Shown here one piece after another: positions 1 to 6,063 of a DNA stretch of 18,844 nucleotides. A model generated the notes under the pieces. It did not search any database and had not been told where the DNA came from. It saw only the letters and a program-made list of their open reading frames with translations. Each line of letters opens with the position of its first letter. Positions within the stretch are counted from its first letter, which is position 1. Where the stretch lies: positions 1-18,844 of the forward strand of contig NZ_ABZS01000004.1 of assembly GCF_000173615.1 (NCBI RefSeq). The letters are read 5' to 3'. Both the position numbers and the translations under genes were made by a program. This DNA is from Sulfurihydrogenibium yellowstonense SS-5 (GTDB taxonomy: Bacteria; Aquificota; Aquificia; Aquificales; Hydrogenothermaceae).

Positions 1-212
1 TCAATATTATTAATTTCCATAGCTTTTTTTATGTCTGATGGTTTACCAAGTGAATCAAATGAAAACTGGGTATGAACATGGACTATAACGTTATATGTAT
101 ATAGATTGTGAGAAGGTATACTATCTTCTTCTGCTTTATCTAATTTTAATACTTTAAATGGTCTAAATTCTAAGTATAGAATAAGCAAAATAAGAATGAT
201 TAAAAATTCTAT
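1..212 (-). CDS. PHP-domain protein, N-terminal fragment (cut by window edge)
   Basis: Reading leftwards from about 212, the minus strand stays open to the window edge. It encodes a short N-terminal hydrophobic segment rich in Ile and Leu, then a linker, then YNVIVHVHTQFSFDSLGKP. The HVHT..FS.DS pattern is the first metal-binding motif of PHP (polymerase and histidinol phosphatase) domains, which are metal-dependent phosphoesterases. The hydrophobic start suggests a membrane-anchored catalytic domain facing outward, but this is inference. A good Shine-Dalgarno (GGAAAGGAG, complement of 222-230) lies just upstream. However, the frame has no ATG, GTG or TTG near it: the codon at 212-210 is ATA, and the first canonical start is a TTG at 188-186, about 33 nt from the ribosome site. 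An in-frame stop sits at 245-243. The 5' end is therefore uncertain: an unusual start, a sequence error or decay. The substrate is unknown. It lies on the same strand as the UDP-glucose dehydrogenase gene, about 465 nt downstream of it. Confidence 0.6.
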   Translation of the reverse strand, partial: MEFLIILILLILYLEFRPFKVLKLDKAEEDSIPSHNLYTYNVIVHVHTQFSFDSLGKPSDIKKAMEINNI

Positions 213-322
213 CGTTTGAAACTCCTTTCCTAAAAAGTGGTTTTAATATTTTATCAAATCAGAAATGGAACATTACAGGGTTGTTAGGATCAAATTTAAT
301 ATCATTTACGAATTAAAACTTC

Positions 323-350
323 TTCATAATTCAAACAAAACAGCTGTCAA
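323..350 (-). promoter_or_regulatory. Candidate promoter for the PHP-domain gene
   Basis: On the minus strand a consensus -35 box TTGACA (complement of 345-350) is followed after 16 nt by TATGAA (complement of 323-328), a partial -10. It would leave a leader of roughly 100 nt before the PHP reading frame. The -35 match is exact; the -10 is weak, so this is a suggestion only. Confidence 0.35.
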
Positions 351-405
351 ATACATCTCTTTAAACTTTGGAAGAAAAATTAGTGTTTTTTATACAATTA
401 AAAAA

Positions 406-511
406 GGATGGCATTCGAGCTTGAGTCCTTAAGATTACAGCAAAAGGTTGATCGATAGGCATTATAGGAAGTGTGATCTCATATACTATTCTGCAGCCGG
501 CAAAGAATCTC
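406..511 (+). repeat. Worn copy of the two-hairpin repeat composite
   Basis: This 106-nt stretch aligns with the reverse complement of 7497-7601 (105 nt). Shared blocks include GTCCT, GATTACAG, an AAAGGTTGA-like spacer, GCATTA, AGGAA and the terminal AAAGAATCTC, separated by point differences. It therefore contains a decayed 33-nt unit (406-440), a spacer, and a decayed 29-nt unit (about 482-511). The hairpin pairing is largely lost here, for example GCGAAGC of the intact unit is replaced by GCCGGC. It reads as an old copy of the same element. Confidence 0.6.
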
Positions 512-543
512 TGTCCTATTATCTCTTACTTATCCAATGTAAG

Positions 544-561
544 GACAATTCATGAATTGTC
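544..561. repeat. 18-nt perfect palindrome
   Basis: GACAATTCATGAATTGTC equals its own reverse complement over all 18 positions; the flanking bases do not extend it. It lies between two repeat units in the gap left of the UDP-glucose dehydrogenase gene and is not part of the shared repeat consensus. It could be a dimeric protein-binding site or a cruciform-prone sequence; no role can be assigned. Confidence 0.5.
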
Positions 562-601
562 TCTACTTTCTTTCTCGCTATTTTAAAATTTTATTAAAGA
601 A

Positions 602-634
602 GGGATCCTTCGGACTTACGTCCTCAGGACAGCG
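602..634 (-). repeat. 33-nt hairpin repeat unit (type B)
   Basis: Core ATCCTTCGGACTTACGTCCT matches the units at 3491-3523 and (as complement) 7569-7601 almost base for base, with a degraded right edge (AGGACAGCG instead of AGGATGACA). Read on the minus strand it folds with inner stem GGAC/GTCC, loop GTAA and a tandem GA/GA mismatch. It sits about 45 nt beyond the stop codon of the UDP-glucose dehydrogenase gene, where a transcript hairpin could act as a 3' end. Confidence 0.8.
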
Positions 635-677
635 TAATAAAGGTAGGCTTTAAAAAGACCTTAAATCTCATTATTTA

Positions 678-1847
678 CTAATCCCTATAAAAAACATCTC
701 TTGTGTAAACCTTTTCTCTCACATCATCTAAATCAGAGCTATATCTGTTAGCAAGGATAATGTCAGATTCTTTTTTTAATCTCTCTAAGGATACAACATC
801 AAAATCCATAAACTTACTTTCCTTTAGTAAAGGTTCGAAAATTATAACTTGAACATCTTTTGCCCTTAAATACTCAATTATATCTATAATTGCAGCTTCT
901 CTAAAATTATCTGAATCCGATTTCATCGTAAGTCTATAAACGCCAACGATTTTTGGGTTTAAGCTTATAATCCTTTCTGCTATATAGAATTTTCTTGCAA
1001 TGTTTGATTCAATTGTAGCCTTGATTAAAAAGTGTGGTATTCCTTTTTCTAAGTAGTTAGCCATTAATTGTTTTGTATCTTTTGGTAAGCAGTAGCCCCC
1101 AAATCCAAAAGAAGGGTTATTATAGTGCATGCCTATTCTTGGGTCTAAGCATACCCCTTCTATGATTTCTTTAGAATTTAATCCATGGCTTTCAGCAAAA
1201 GTATCAAGCTCATTAAAAAATGCAACTCTCATGGCTAAGTATGTATTAGCAAAAAGCTTTATGCTTTCTGCTTCAGTAGAGCCTGTAAATAAAACCGGAA
1301 CGTCTTTTTTTATAGCACCTTCTAACAATAGATTTGCAAACTCTTTTGCCCTCTCACTTTTTTCACCAACCACAATCCTTGAAGGATAGAGATTGTCATA
1401 TAAAGCTTTACCTTCTCTTAAAAACTCAGGAGAAAAAATAATATTTTCTGTATTAAATTTTTTCTTAATGTTTTCTGTGTATCCAATAGGAATAGTAGAT
1501 TTAATAACCATTACAGCATCAGGATTTATTGTTAAAACTTCTTTTATCACAGATTCTACTGATTTTGTATTAAAGTAGTTCGTAATAGGATCATAATCTG
1601 TAGGAGTTGCAATTATTACATACTTTGCATCTTTGTAAGCTTCCTGTGGGTCTATGGTAGCTTTTAGGTTTAAATTTTTAGTTGCCAAGTATTCTTGAAT
1701 ATCTTTATCTATAATTGGAGATTTTTTTTCATTGATTAACTTAACTTTTTGAGGGTCTATGTCTTTAATTACAACTTCATGGTTTTGGGCAAGCAAGATG
1801 GCATTAGATAATCCAACATAACCGGCACCTGCAACAGCTATTTTCAT
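678..1847 (-). CDS. ugd: UDP-glucose 6-dehydrogenase
   Basis: It oxidises UDP-glucose to UDP-glucuronate with two NAD+ in the cytoplasm, supplying precursors for capsule, exopolysaccharide or LPS sugars. The 389-residue protein starts with a Rossmann fold: GAGYVG at 7-12 and acidic residues D29/D31 at the end of beta 2. STIPIG follows at 117-122, SPEFLREG at 139-146, the KLFANTYLA helix at 197-205, and the active-site GGYCLPKDT at 250-258 with catalytic Cys253 and Lys257. The C-terminal UDP-binding half is present. Length is typical of the short Ugd class. The ATG at 1847 is preceded by AAGGAG at good spacing. GDP-mannose dehydrogenase and UDP-ManNAc dehydrogenase share this fold, so the exact sugar is inferred from overall resemblance. 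It is transcribed divergently from mqnE across a 125-nt AT-rich gap and seems to be a single-gene unit followed by repeat hairpins. Confidence 0.9.
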   Translation of the reverse strand: MKIAVAGAGYVGLSNAILLAQNHEVVIKDIDPQKVKLINEKKSPIIDKDIQEYLATKNLNLKATIDPQEAYKDAKYVIIATPTDYDPITNYFNTKSVESVIKEVLTINPDAVMVIKSTIPIGYTENIKKKFNTENIIFSPEFLREGKALYDNLYPSRIVVGEKSERAKEFANLLLEGAIKKDVPVLFTGSTEAESIKLFANTYLAMRVAFFNELDTFAESHGLNSKEIIEGVCLDPRIGMHYNNPSFGFGGYCLPKDTKQLMANYLEKGIPHFLIKATIESNIARKFYIAERIISLNPKIVGVYRLTMKSDSDNFREAAIIDIIEYLRAKDVQVIIFEPLLKESKFMDFDVVSLERLKKESDIILANRYSSDLDDVREKVYTRDVFYRD

Positions 1848-1911
1848 TAAATTTTTATCTCCTTTTTGATTATAACGTAATATAATTATAACAAATTCGA
1901 ATTTATTATCA

Positions 1912-1939
1912 TTGCAAAATATTTATTCTTTGCTATAAT
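1912..1939 (+). promoter_or_regulatory. Promoter of mqnE
   Basis: TTGCAA (1912-1917), then a 16-nt spacer, then TGCTATAAT with a perfect -10 TATAAT (1934-1939) and an extended TGn element. Transcription would start near 1946, about 27 nt before the mqnE ATG. This is the clearest housekeeping-type promoter in the window. The same gap must also hold the ugd promoter on the other strand: TATAAT-like boxes occur as complements of 1869-1874 and 1885-1890, without a good -35. Confidence 0.65.
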
Positions 1940-1972
1940 ATCAAAATCTCATGAAATAAAGGAGCTTGGAAT

Positions 1973-3094
1973 ATGAACCTAACAATTGAAGAGTTTTTAT
2001 CCTTAGCCCAAGATAAAGAGCTTTTTCCTATTATAGATAAAGTACTTAGCGAAAAAAGGCTAACTTCTGATGATGCTTTAAAGCTTTTTAATTCTACTGA
2101 TATATTGACAATTGGATTTCTTGCAAATTACACAGCAGAAAAGAAAAACGGAAAATATGCCTATTTTGTGATAAATAGACAAATAAATCCAACAAACATC
2201 TGCGTTCTTGATTGTAAATTCTGTGCGTTTGCTCAGATGGATAAAAATGACCCAAAGGCTTATGAGATGAGTTATGAACAGATTTTAGAAAAGGCTAAAC
2301 ACGCAGTTGAGAATGGGGCATCAGAAGTTCATATAGTTGGCGGTCTTCATCCAGATTGGGATTTTGAAAAGTACTTGAATATAGTGTCGTTGATAAAGAA
2401 GAATTTGCCAAGCTTACATATAAAGGCGTTTACTGCTGTTGAGATAGATTATTTTTCTAAATTATCCGGTTTAAGCTATGAAGAAGTTTTAATAAAACTT
2501 AAAGAAGCCGGGCTTGGCAGCCTTCCGGGTGGCGGGGCAGAAATTTTTTCTCCGGATGTAAGAAGAATTATTGCACCTAAAAAATTAGGATACAAAAAAT
2601 ATTTAGAAATTCATAAGATAGCACATAAACTTGGATTGCATTCTACAACAACAATGTTGTACGGACATGTAGAAAGTTATAAAGATAGAGTTGACCATAT
2701 GGAAAAAATAAGACAGCTTCAAGACGAAACAAACGGTTTTACCTGCTTTATACCTCTTGCATATCAACCTGAAAACAATGATTTACCGGTAAGCGATCAC
2801 ACTACAGGCATTGATGATTTAAAAACTATTGCAGTTGCAAGACTGTTTTTAGATAATATCCCACATATAAAGGCTTATTGGGTTATGATAGGAGAAAAAA
2901 CAGCCCAGATAGCCTTAAACTTTGGGGCTGATGATATGGATGGAACTGTAATGGAAGAAAAGATAGCTCACTTTGCAGGCGCAAAATCTCCTACCCAGCA
3001 GCAAAAAGAAAAATTAATAAGACTTATTAAAGAAGCCGGAAAAATTCCTGTAGAGAGAGATACGCTGTATAACCATGTCAGAGTTTACGACTAA
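1973..3094 (+). CDS. mqnE: Aminofutalosine synthase (radical SAM), menaquinone synthesis
   Basis: It joins 3-[(1-carboxyvinyl)oxy]benzoate to the adenosyl radical from S-adenosylmethionine to give aminofutalosine, an early step of the futalosine route to menaquinone. The 373-residue protein has the radical SAM cluster motif C77-x3-C81-x2-C84 inside NPTNICVLDCKFCAFA, then HIVGGLHP at 120-127, then LPGGGAEIF at 184-192 and a C-terminal CofH-like region (GADDMDGTVMEEKIAHFAGA). These features fit the MqnE/MqnC/CofH group. The GGGAEIF plus EEKIAHFAGA combination favours MqnE over the cyclic dehypoxanthine futalosine synthase MqnC, but the paralogs are similar. The start is set by AAAGGAG at 1958-1964, 8 nt before the ATG. 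The rest of the mqn pathway is not in the window. Its last 20 nt overlap a small membrane-protein gene. Confidence 0.85.
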   Translation: MNLTIEEFLSLAQDKELFPIIDKVLSEKRLTSDDALKLFNSTDILTIGFLANYTAEKKNGKYAYFVINRQINPTNICVLDCKFCAFAQMDKNDPKAYEMSYEQILEKAKHAVENGASEVHIVGGLHPDWDFEKYLNIVSLIKKNLPSLHIKAFTAVEIDYFSKLSGLSYEEVLIKLKEAGLGSLPGGGAEIFSPDVRRIIAPKKLGYKKYLEIHKIAHKLGLHSTTTMLYGHVESYKDRVDHMEKIRQLQDETNGFTCFIPLAYQPENNDLPVSDHTTGIDDLKTIAVARLFLDNIPHIKAYWVMIGEKTAQIALNFGADDMDGTVMEEKIAHFAGAKSPTQQQKEKLIRLIKEAGKIPVERDTLYNHVRVYD

Positions 3095-3314
3095 AAAATT
3101 AACTTTAAAGAATTATCTAATAGCATTTTTTGTTTTTATTTTGACGGCTATTGTTTTTGTTATTTCAATAGTTGCGATTCCGTATTTATTATTTTTAATA
3201 CTAAAAATATTTTTTCTTAGCTTAGAGTTTACAGTTTTATTTGTTGTTTTCTTTTGGATTATAGCCATTGGTATAATTGCAATTTTAAGGCTTTTGGAAT
3301 ATAGTGAGAGGTAG
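3075..3314 (+). CDS. Small hydrophobic membrane protein, unknown function
   Basis: The 79-residue frame starts with an ATG inside the last codons of mqnE, overlapping it by 20 nt in another frame. I do not recognise a family. After a short polar, Lys-containing N-terminus (residues 1-13) it is almost entirely hydrophobic: about 14-36, about 37-50, and about 52-73 containing a Trp61. It ends in a charged tail LEYSER. Two or three membrane helices are likely. A purine-rich GAGAGAGAT stretch lies about 12 nt ahead of the ATG, so translation may be coupled to mqnE. The overlap and frame suggest a real gene in the mqnE transcript; AT-rich DNA can give spurious hydrophobic frames, so confidence is moderate. 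The opposite-strand frame in the same interval is rejected. Confidence 0.55.
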   Translation: MSEFTTKKLTLKNYLIAFFVFILTAIVFVISIVAIPYLLFLILKIFFLSLEFTVLFVVFFWIIAIGIIAILRLLEYSER

Positions 3315-3409
3315 GAAGTTAGATAAGGCTGCTTGCAAAAATCCACATCGTCAAACCGCAGCCGTTAAAGAACATAGATCTTTTTATTTCTCATTTATTT
3401 ACTGTGTAA

Positions 3410-3523
3410 GACTGTTCCAAAAATCCAAACTGTCATTCTGAGCGAAGCGAAGAATCTCATTTTTCTTTTCAAATTAAAAAATCAAAAAAAGAGATCCTTC
3501 GGACTTACGTCCTCAGGATGACA
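3410..3523 (+). repeat. Two-hairpin repeat composite (29-nt unit + 33-nt unit, inverted pair)
   Basis: Unit A (3431-3459) begins TGTCATTCTGAG and ends GAATCTCA. Unit B (3491-3523) begins GAGATCCTTCGG and ends CAGGATGACA, i.e. the same kind of element on the other strand. A 31-nt A/T spacer separates them. A 21-nt leader (GACTGTTCCAAAAATCCAAA at 3410-3429) belongs to the element, because it recurs in complement at 7657-7677. The composite lies between the convergent mqnE/membrane-protein and slyD genes, so either strand's transcript would end in a hairpin. About half of the unit bases are G or C, well above the surroundings. Confidence 0.85.
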
Positions 3524-3549
3524 AAATTAGAACACCTTCGAGCTGAGAT

Positions 3550-3575
3550 ATTAAATACTTTCTCACTTATTTAAT
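3550..3575. terminator. Weak AT-only stem at the slyD stop
   Basis: ATTAAATA (3550-3557) pairs perfectly with TATTTAAT (3568-3575) around a 10-nt loop, directly against the slyD stop codon. An all A/T stem is weak, especially for a thermophile. The adjacent GC-richer repeat hairpins are more likely to act as the actual 3' boundary. Confidence 0.25.
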
Positions 3576-3576
3576 T

Positions 3577-4059
3577 TTAGTGATGATGACCACCTGCTCC
3601 GTGAGCGTGTCCATGTAAAATTTCATCAGGTGTTGCTTCTCTTACATTAACAACTTCTATTTCAAATACAAGGTCTCTGCCAGCTAATGGATGGTTTAAA
3701 TCTACAGTAACAGTGTTATCATCAAAATCTACAACTACCATATTGATGATTTGACCTTCCGGTGTTTGAGCTTGAAGTGGCAAACCTCTCTCAAGTTGAA
3801 TACCTTGGAAGTATTCTCTTGGAACTTTTTGGATTAGGTTAGGGTCTGACGGACCGTAAGCTTCTTCTGCCGGAACTTCAATCGTTCTTTTTTCTCCCTC
3901 TTTCATGCCATACATTCTGCTTTCAAGACCTGGGATTATCTCTCCTACACCGGTTAAAAACGTTAGTGGTTGTCCTGCGCTTGCATCAATCACTTCTCCG
4001 GTTTCTTTGTCTTTGAGTGTGTACTCAAAAGAAACTACCTTTCTGTCTCCTACTTCCAT
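3577..4059 (-). CDS. slyD: FKBP-type peptidyl-prolyl isomerase / metallochaperone, SlyD type
   Basis: A cytoplasmic prolyl isomerase and folding helper that in other bacteria also supplies nickel to hydrogenase assembly. The 160-residue protein opens with an FKBP half (GQPLTFLTGVGEIIPGLE at about 29-46, then GMKEGEKRT), interrupted from about 70 to 125 by the insert-in-flap chaperone domain. The FKBP fold closes with DLNHPLAGRDLVFEIEVV (120-137). The C-terminal tail, HGHAHGAGGHHH at 149-160, is His-rich, as expected for a metal-binding SlyD. AAGGAG (complement of 4067-4072) lies 7 nt from the ATG. It is 87 nt downstream of hisZ on the same strand; the gap has its own candidate promoter, so it may be expressed both from that and by read-through. 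Confidence 0.9.
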   Translation of the reverse strand: MEVGDRKVVSFEYTLKDKETGEVIDASAGQPLTFLTGVGEIIPGLESRMYGMKEGEKRTIEVPAEEAYGPSDPNLIQKVPREYFQGIQLERGLPLQAQTPEGQIINMVVVDFDDNTVTVDLNHPLAGRDLVFEIEVVNVREATPDEILHGHAHGAGGHHH

Positions 4060-4078
4060 ACTAAAACTCCTTAAAAAA

Positions 4079-4108
4079 TATTTAGTGCATCATGGCACTA
4101 TATGGCAA
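4079..4108 (-). promoter_or_regulatory. Candidate slyD promoter with an embedded inverted repeat
   Basis: On the minus strand TTGCCA (complement of 4103-4108), an 18-nt spacer, then TAAATA (complement of 4079-4084). The spacer is nearly filled by an inverted repeat, AGTGC-6 nt-GCACT (4084-4099), which could be a repressor site overlapping the promoter. Box quality is moderate and the inverted repeat is short. Confidence 0.35.
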
Positions 4109-4146
4109 TTCTTAAATACAGACGAACTTTATTATTTCCCCCGTCT

Positions 4147-5394
4147 TTACTTAAGAATTTCCTCTAAGCTTGCTTCTTCTTTTTTATTTTTGTCCTTTAA
4201 AATATATACCTTTTTTCCTGAATTTTCAACTGTAATTAAAATCACGTTTTTGTATCCATTTTTAAAGGCAAAATCTATTGATAAATCAATATCTCTTTTT
4301 ATTATGTCCCTTGCTACTGTGTATCCTTTTGTTCTTAAGTTTTTAGCTATATTATAGGCAAGTTTTTTATCTTCTGTTGTGTCAATTATGTAAAAATCTT
4401 TTTCATTTTTTATTTCTATTGTCTTTATGATATAGTCATAGATAGCTAATAGATCAAAAGCAAAGCCTGTGGCTGGATGATTTCCGTTATAATTGCTTAA
4501 AAGATTATCATACCTTCCGCCGTATCCAATTATCTTTGGAAAGTCTTTAATAAAGATTTCAAAAACGATTCCGGTATAGTAGCTAAACTCTCTTGGCTCA
4601 CAAAGGTCAAAAACTATGTATTCATCAAGCTGGTATTCTTTAAGTATTTTATAAATTACTATCAATTCTTTTAAAGCATTTGAAATTTCTTCTATGTCTT
4701 CATATTCCTTTGCTAACTCTTTGAGTCTATCAGCTTTTATGTTTAATTTTGGTAAGTTTAAGATAAAATCTTTTATCTTATTGTTTACATCAAAATCTTT
4801 TAAAAATGCTTGTATATTGTAAATTTCGCGATTTTTTAGATATAAAAACAGCTCTTTTGTTTGGTCTTGTGAAAGATTTAGAATTTTCGTAATCGCTTTA
4901 AATATCTTCACATTGTTAACATCAATCTGAAAATTTTCTATGGAAAGTTTTTTTAAAGATGAGATAGCAATGGCTATTATTTCTGCGTCTGCTTCTATCT
5001 TATCAACGCCTATCAGCTCTACACCTATCTGTTTTTTTTCATAAAGATTGTCACCTTTTGGAACTACGTACCGAAAAACATCCCCTGTGTAGTAAAGTCT
5101 GACTGGAAATTCTTTTTCTTGTAAGGAAGCTATGTATCTTGCAATCTGAACTGTAAAGTCCGGTCTCAGAATTAAGGTTTCACCTTCGTATCTATCTACT
5201 AATCTAAAAGTATTTTTAAGTATTTCTTCATTTAAAACGTTTTTATGTGCATCATAGTATTCAAGAAGCGGAAGTATTACTTTTTCATACCCCCAAAGCT
5301 TAAAATTATCTTCTATACTTTTTTCAATCCAGCTTAAGATGAAACTTTCTTTTGGATTAAAAGTTCTTACGCCTTTTGGTAGGTCTATTTTCAA
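4147..5394 (-). CDS. hisZ: ATP phosphoribosyltransferase regulatory subunit
   Basis: A catalytically idle relative of histidyl-tRNA synthetase that pairs with a short-form HisG to catalyse and regulate the first step of histidine synthesis. The 415-residue protein has the class II core: LPLLEYYD (41-48), motif-2-like TLILRPDFTVQIARY (73-87), GVELIG (124-129), and YYTGIVFEIF at 272-281 with YGGRYDNLL (291-299). The LRPDFT and PREFSYYTG forms (instead of LRPEGT and RGLDYY with full active-site context) point to HisZ rather than HisS. The C-terminus (about 333-415) still looks like a degenerate anticodon-binding domain, which makes the protein rather long. Start is TTG at 5394, with GAGAGG (complement of 5404-5409) upstream; no ATG fits better. 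It follows pspA by 18 nt in the same operon. hisG itself is not in the window. Confidence 0.83.
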   Translation of the reverse strand: MKIDLPKGVRTFNPKESFILSWIEKSIEDNFKLWGYEKVILPLLEYYDAHKNVLNEEILKNTFRLVDRYEGETLILRPDFTVQIARYIASLQEKEFPVRLYYTGDVFRYVVPKGDNLYEKKQIGVELIGVDKIEADAEIIAIAISSLKKLSIENFQIDVNNVKIFKAITKILNLSQDQTKELFLYLKNREIYNIQAFLKDFDVNNKIKDFILNLPKLNIKADRLKELAKEYEDIEEISNALKELIVIYKILKEYQLDEYIVFDLCEPREFSYYTGIVFEIFIKDFPKIIGYGGRYDNLLSNYNGNHPATGFAFDLLAIYDYIIKTIEIKNEKDFYIIDTTEDKKLAYNIAKNLRTKGYTVARDIIKRDIDLSIDFAFKNGYKNVILITVENSGKKVYILKDKNKKEEASLEEILK

Positions 5395-5412
5395 ATCTTA
5401 AATCCTCTCTTT

Positions 5413-6048
5413 TTAAAGTGCATCTAATGCTGCAGCGAAGTAATCTCCAAGATAATAAGTATTATTAAGTTTGTAGAGTATAGGTCTTACTGTGTCGTAA
5501 TCTAAAATTGAGTAAGAAGCATTATCGCATCCAAAAATCCAAAACTTATCCATATCTAAATTTAATCCGGCTGCAAGGCTTGCTCTTATTGGTACAGTAT
5601 GAGATACGACCACAATCGTCTGGTTTTCATGATTTTCTAACGCATATTTTAAGAATTTTTTTACTCTGTTAAATACATCCTCTAAAGATTCACCATTTGG
5701 AAATTTGACTAAATGTGGTTCAAAAAGCCATTGTCTAAACATTTCCGGATATTTTTCTTTTACTTCTTCAACCAACAATCCAGACCAATCTCCATGGTCT
5801 ATTTCTATAATATCTTCATTTTTGATAATTGGCAGGTTTAGCTCTTTGCTTATATACTCAGCTGTTTGGTAAGTTCTTTTTAATGGACTTGAGTATAAAG
5901 CTGTTGGATTATATTTTTTTAAAGCATTTGCTATCAATTTTGCTTGGTTATGTCCTCTTTCGCTAAGCTCTGGGTCTAATCTTCCTTGATATCTTCCTAT
6001 TGGATTCCATAAACTTTCTGCATGTCTAACAAAAATTATTCTTACCAC
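5413..6048 (-). CDS. pspA: Metal-independent phosphoserine phosphatase (histidine phosphatase superfamily)
   Basis: It hydrolyses L-phosphoserine to serine, the last step of the phosphorylated pathway, through a phospho-histidine. The 211-residue protein has the RHG signature FVRHAESLWNPIGRYQG (6-22; R8, nucleophile H9), R58 in SSPLKRTYQTA, EIDHGDW at 82-88, and the second catalytic His at H150 in VVVSHTVPIRA. Length, His85 and the FGCDNASYS and LNNTYYLGDYF tail match my recollection of PspA from Hydrogenobacter thermophilus, in which His85 and the C-terminus select phosphoserine. This is why I prefer phosphoserine phosphatase over phosphoglycerate mutase or a generic cobC-like phosphatase. 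Start is GTG at 6048, set by AAGGAG (complement of 6057-6062) 8 nt away. It sits 15 nt after an aminotransferase gene that could supply its substrate. Confidence 0.8.
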   Translation of the reverse strand: MVRIIFVRHAESLWNPIGRYQGRLDPELSERGHNQAKLIANALKKYNPTALYSSPLKRTYQTAEYISKELNLPIIKNEDIIEIDHGDWSGLLVEEVKEKYPEMFRQWLFEPHLVKFPNGESLEDVFNRVKKFLKYALENHENQTIVVVSHTVPIRASLAAGLNLDMDKFWIFGCDNASYSILDYDTVRPILYKLNNTYYLGDYFAAALDAL

Positions 6049-6063
6049 TTTGTTAGCTCCTTG

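Larger units (their letters stand above)
213..677. other. Intergenic gap with repeat relics and a palindrome
   Basis: No credible reading frame longer than a few tens of codons is seen on either strand. The gap holds, from left to right: the Shine-Dalgarno and candidate promoter of the PHP gene; a worn two-hairpin composite (406-511); an 18-nt perfect palindrome (544-561); a better-kept hairpin unit (602-634); and a weak AT-rich inverted repeat AAGGT/ACCTT (640-644 with 658-662). The last lies just past the end of the UDP-glucose dehydrogenase gene and could help terminate it. The rest of 246-405 is AT-rich with no recognised signal beyond the promoter candidate. Confidence 0.6.

Noticed and set aside
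3113..3346. 77-residue minus-strand frame over the small membrane protein
   Set aside because: It is the antisense of a frame that has better placement (overlapping mqnE) and a plausible membrane pattern.
3905..4357. 150-residue plus-strand frame across slyD and hisZ
   Set aside because: It runs antisense over two well-supported genes with intact motifs and has no family resemblance.
4147..5394. Histidyl-tRNA synthetase instead of HisZ
   Set aside because: The motif 2 text LRPDFTVQIAR and the altered PREFSYYTG motif are HisZ-like; HisRS would have LRPEGT and RGLDYYT.
5413..6048. Phosphoglycerate mutase (gpmA type)
   Set aside because: Too short, and it has the EIDHG and C-terminal sequence of PspA-like phosphatases rather than the gpmA active-site loops.
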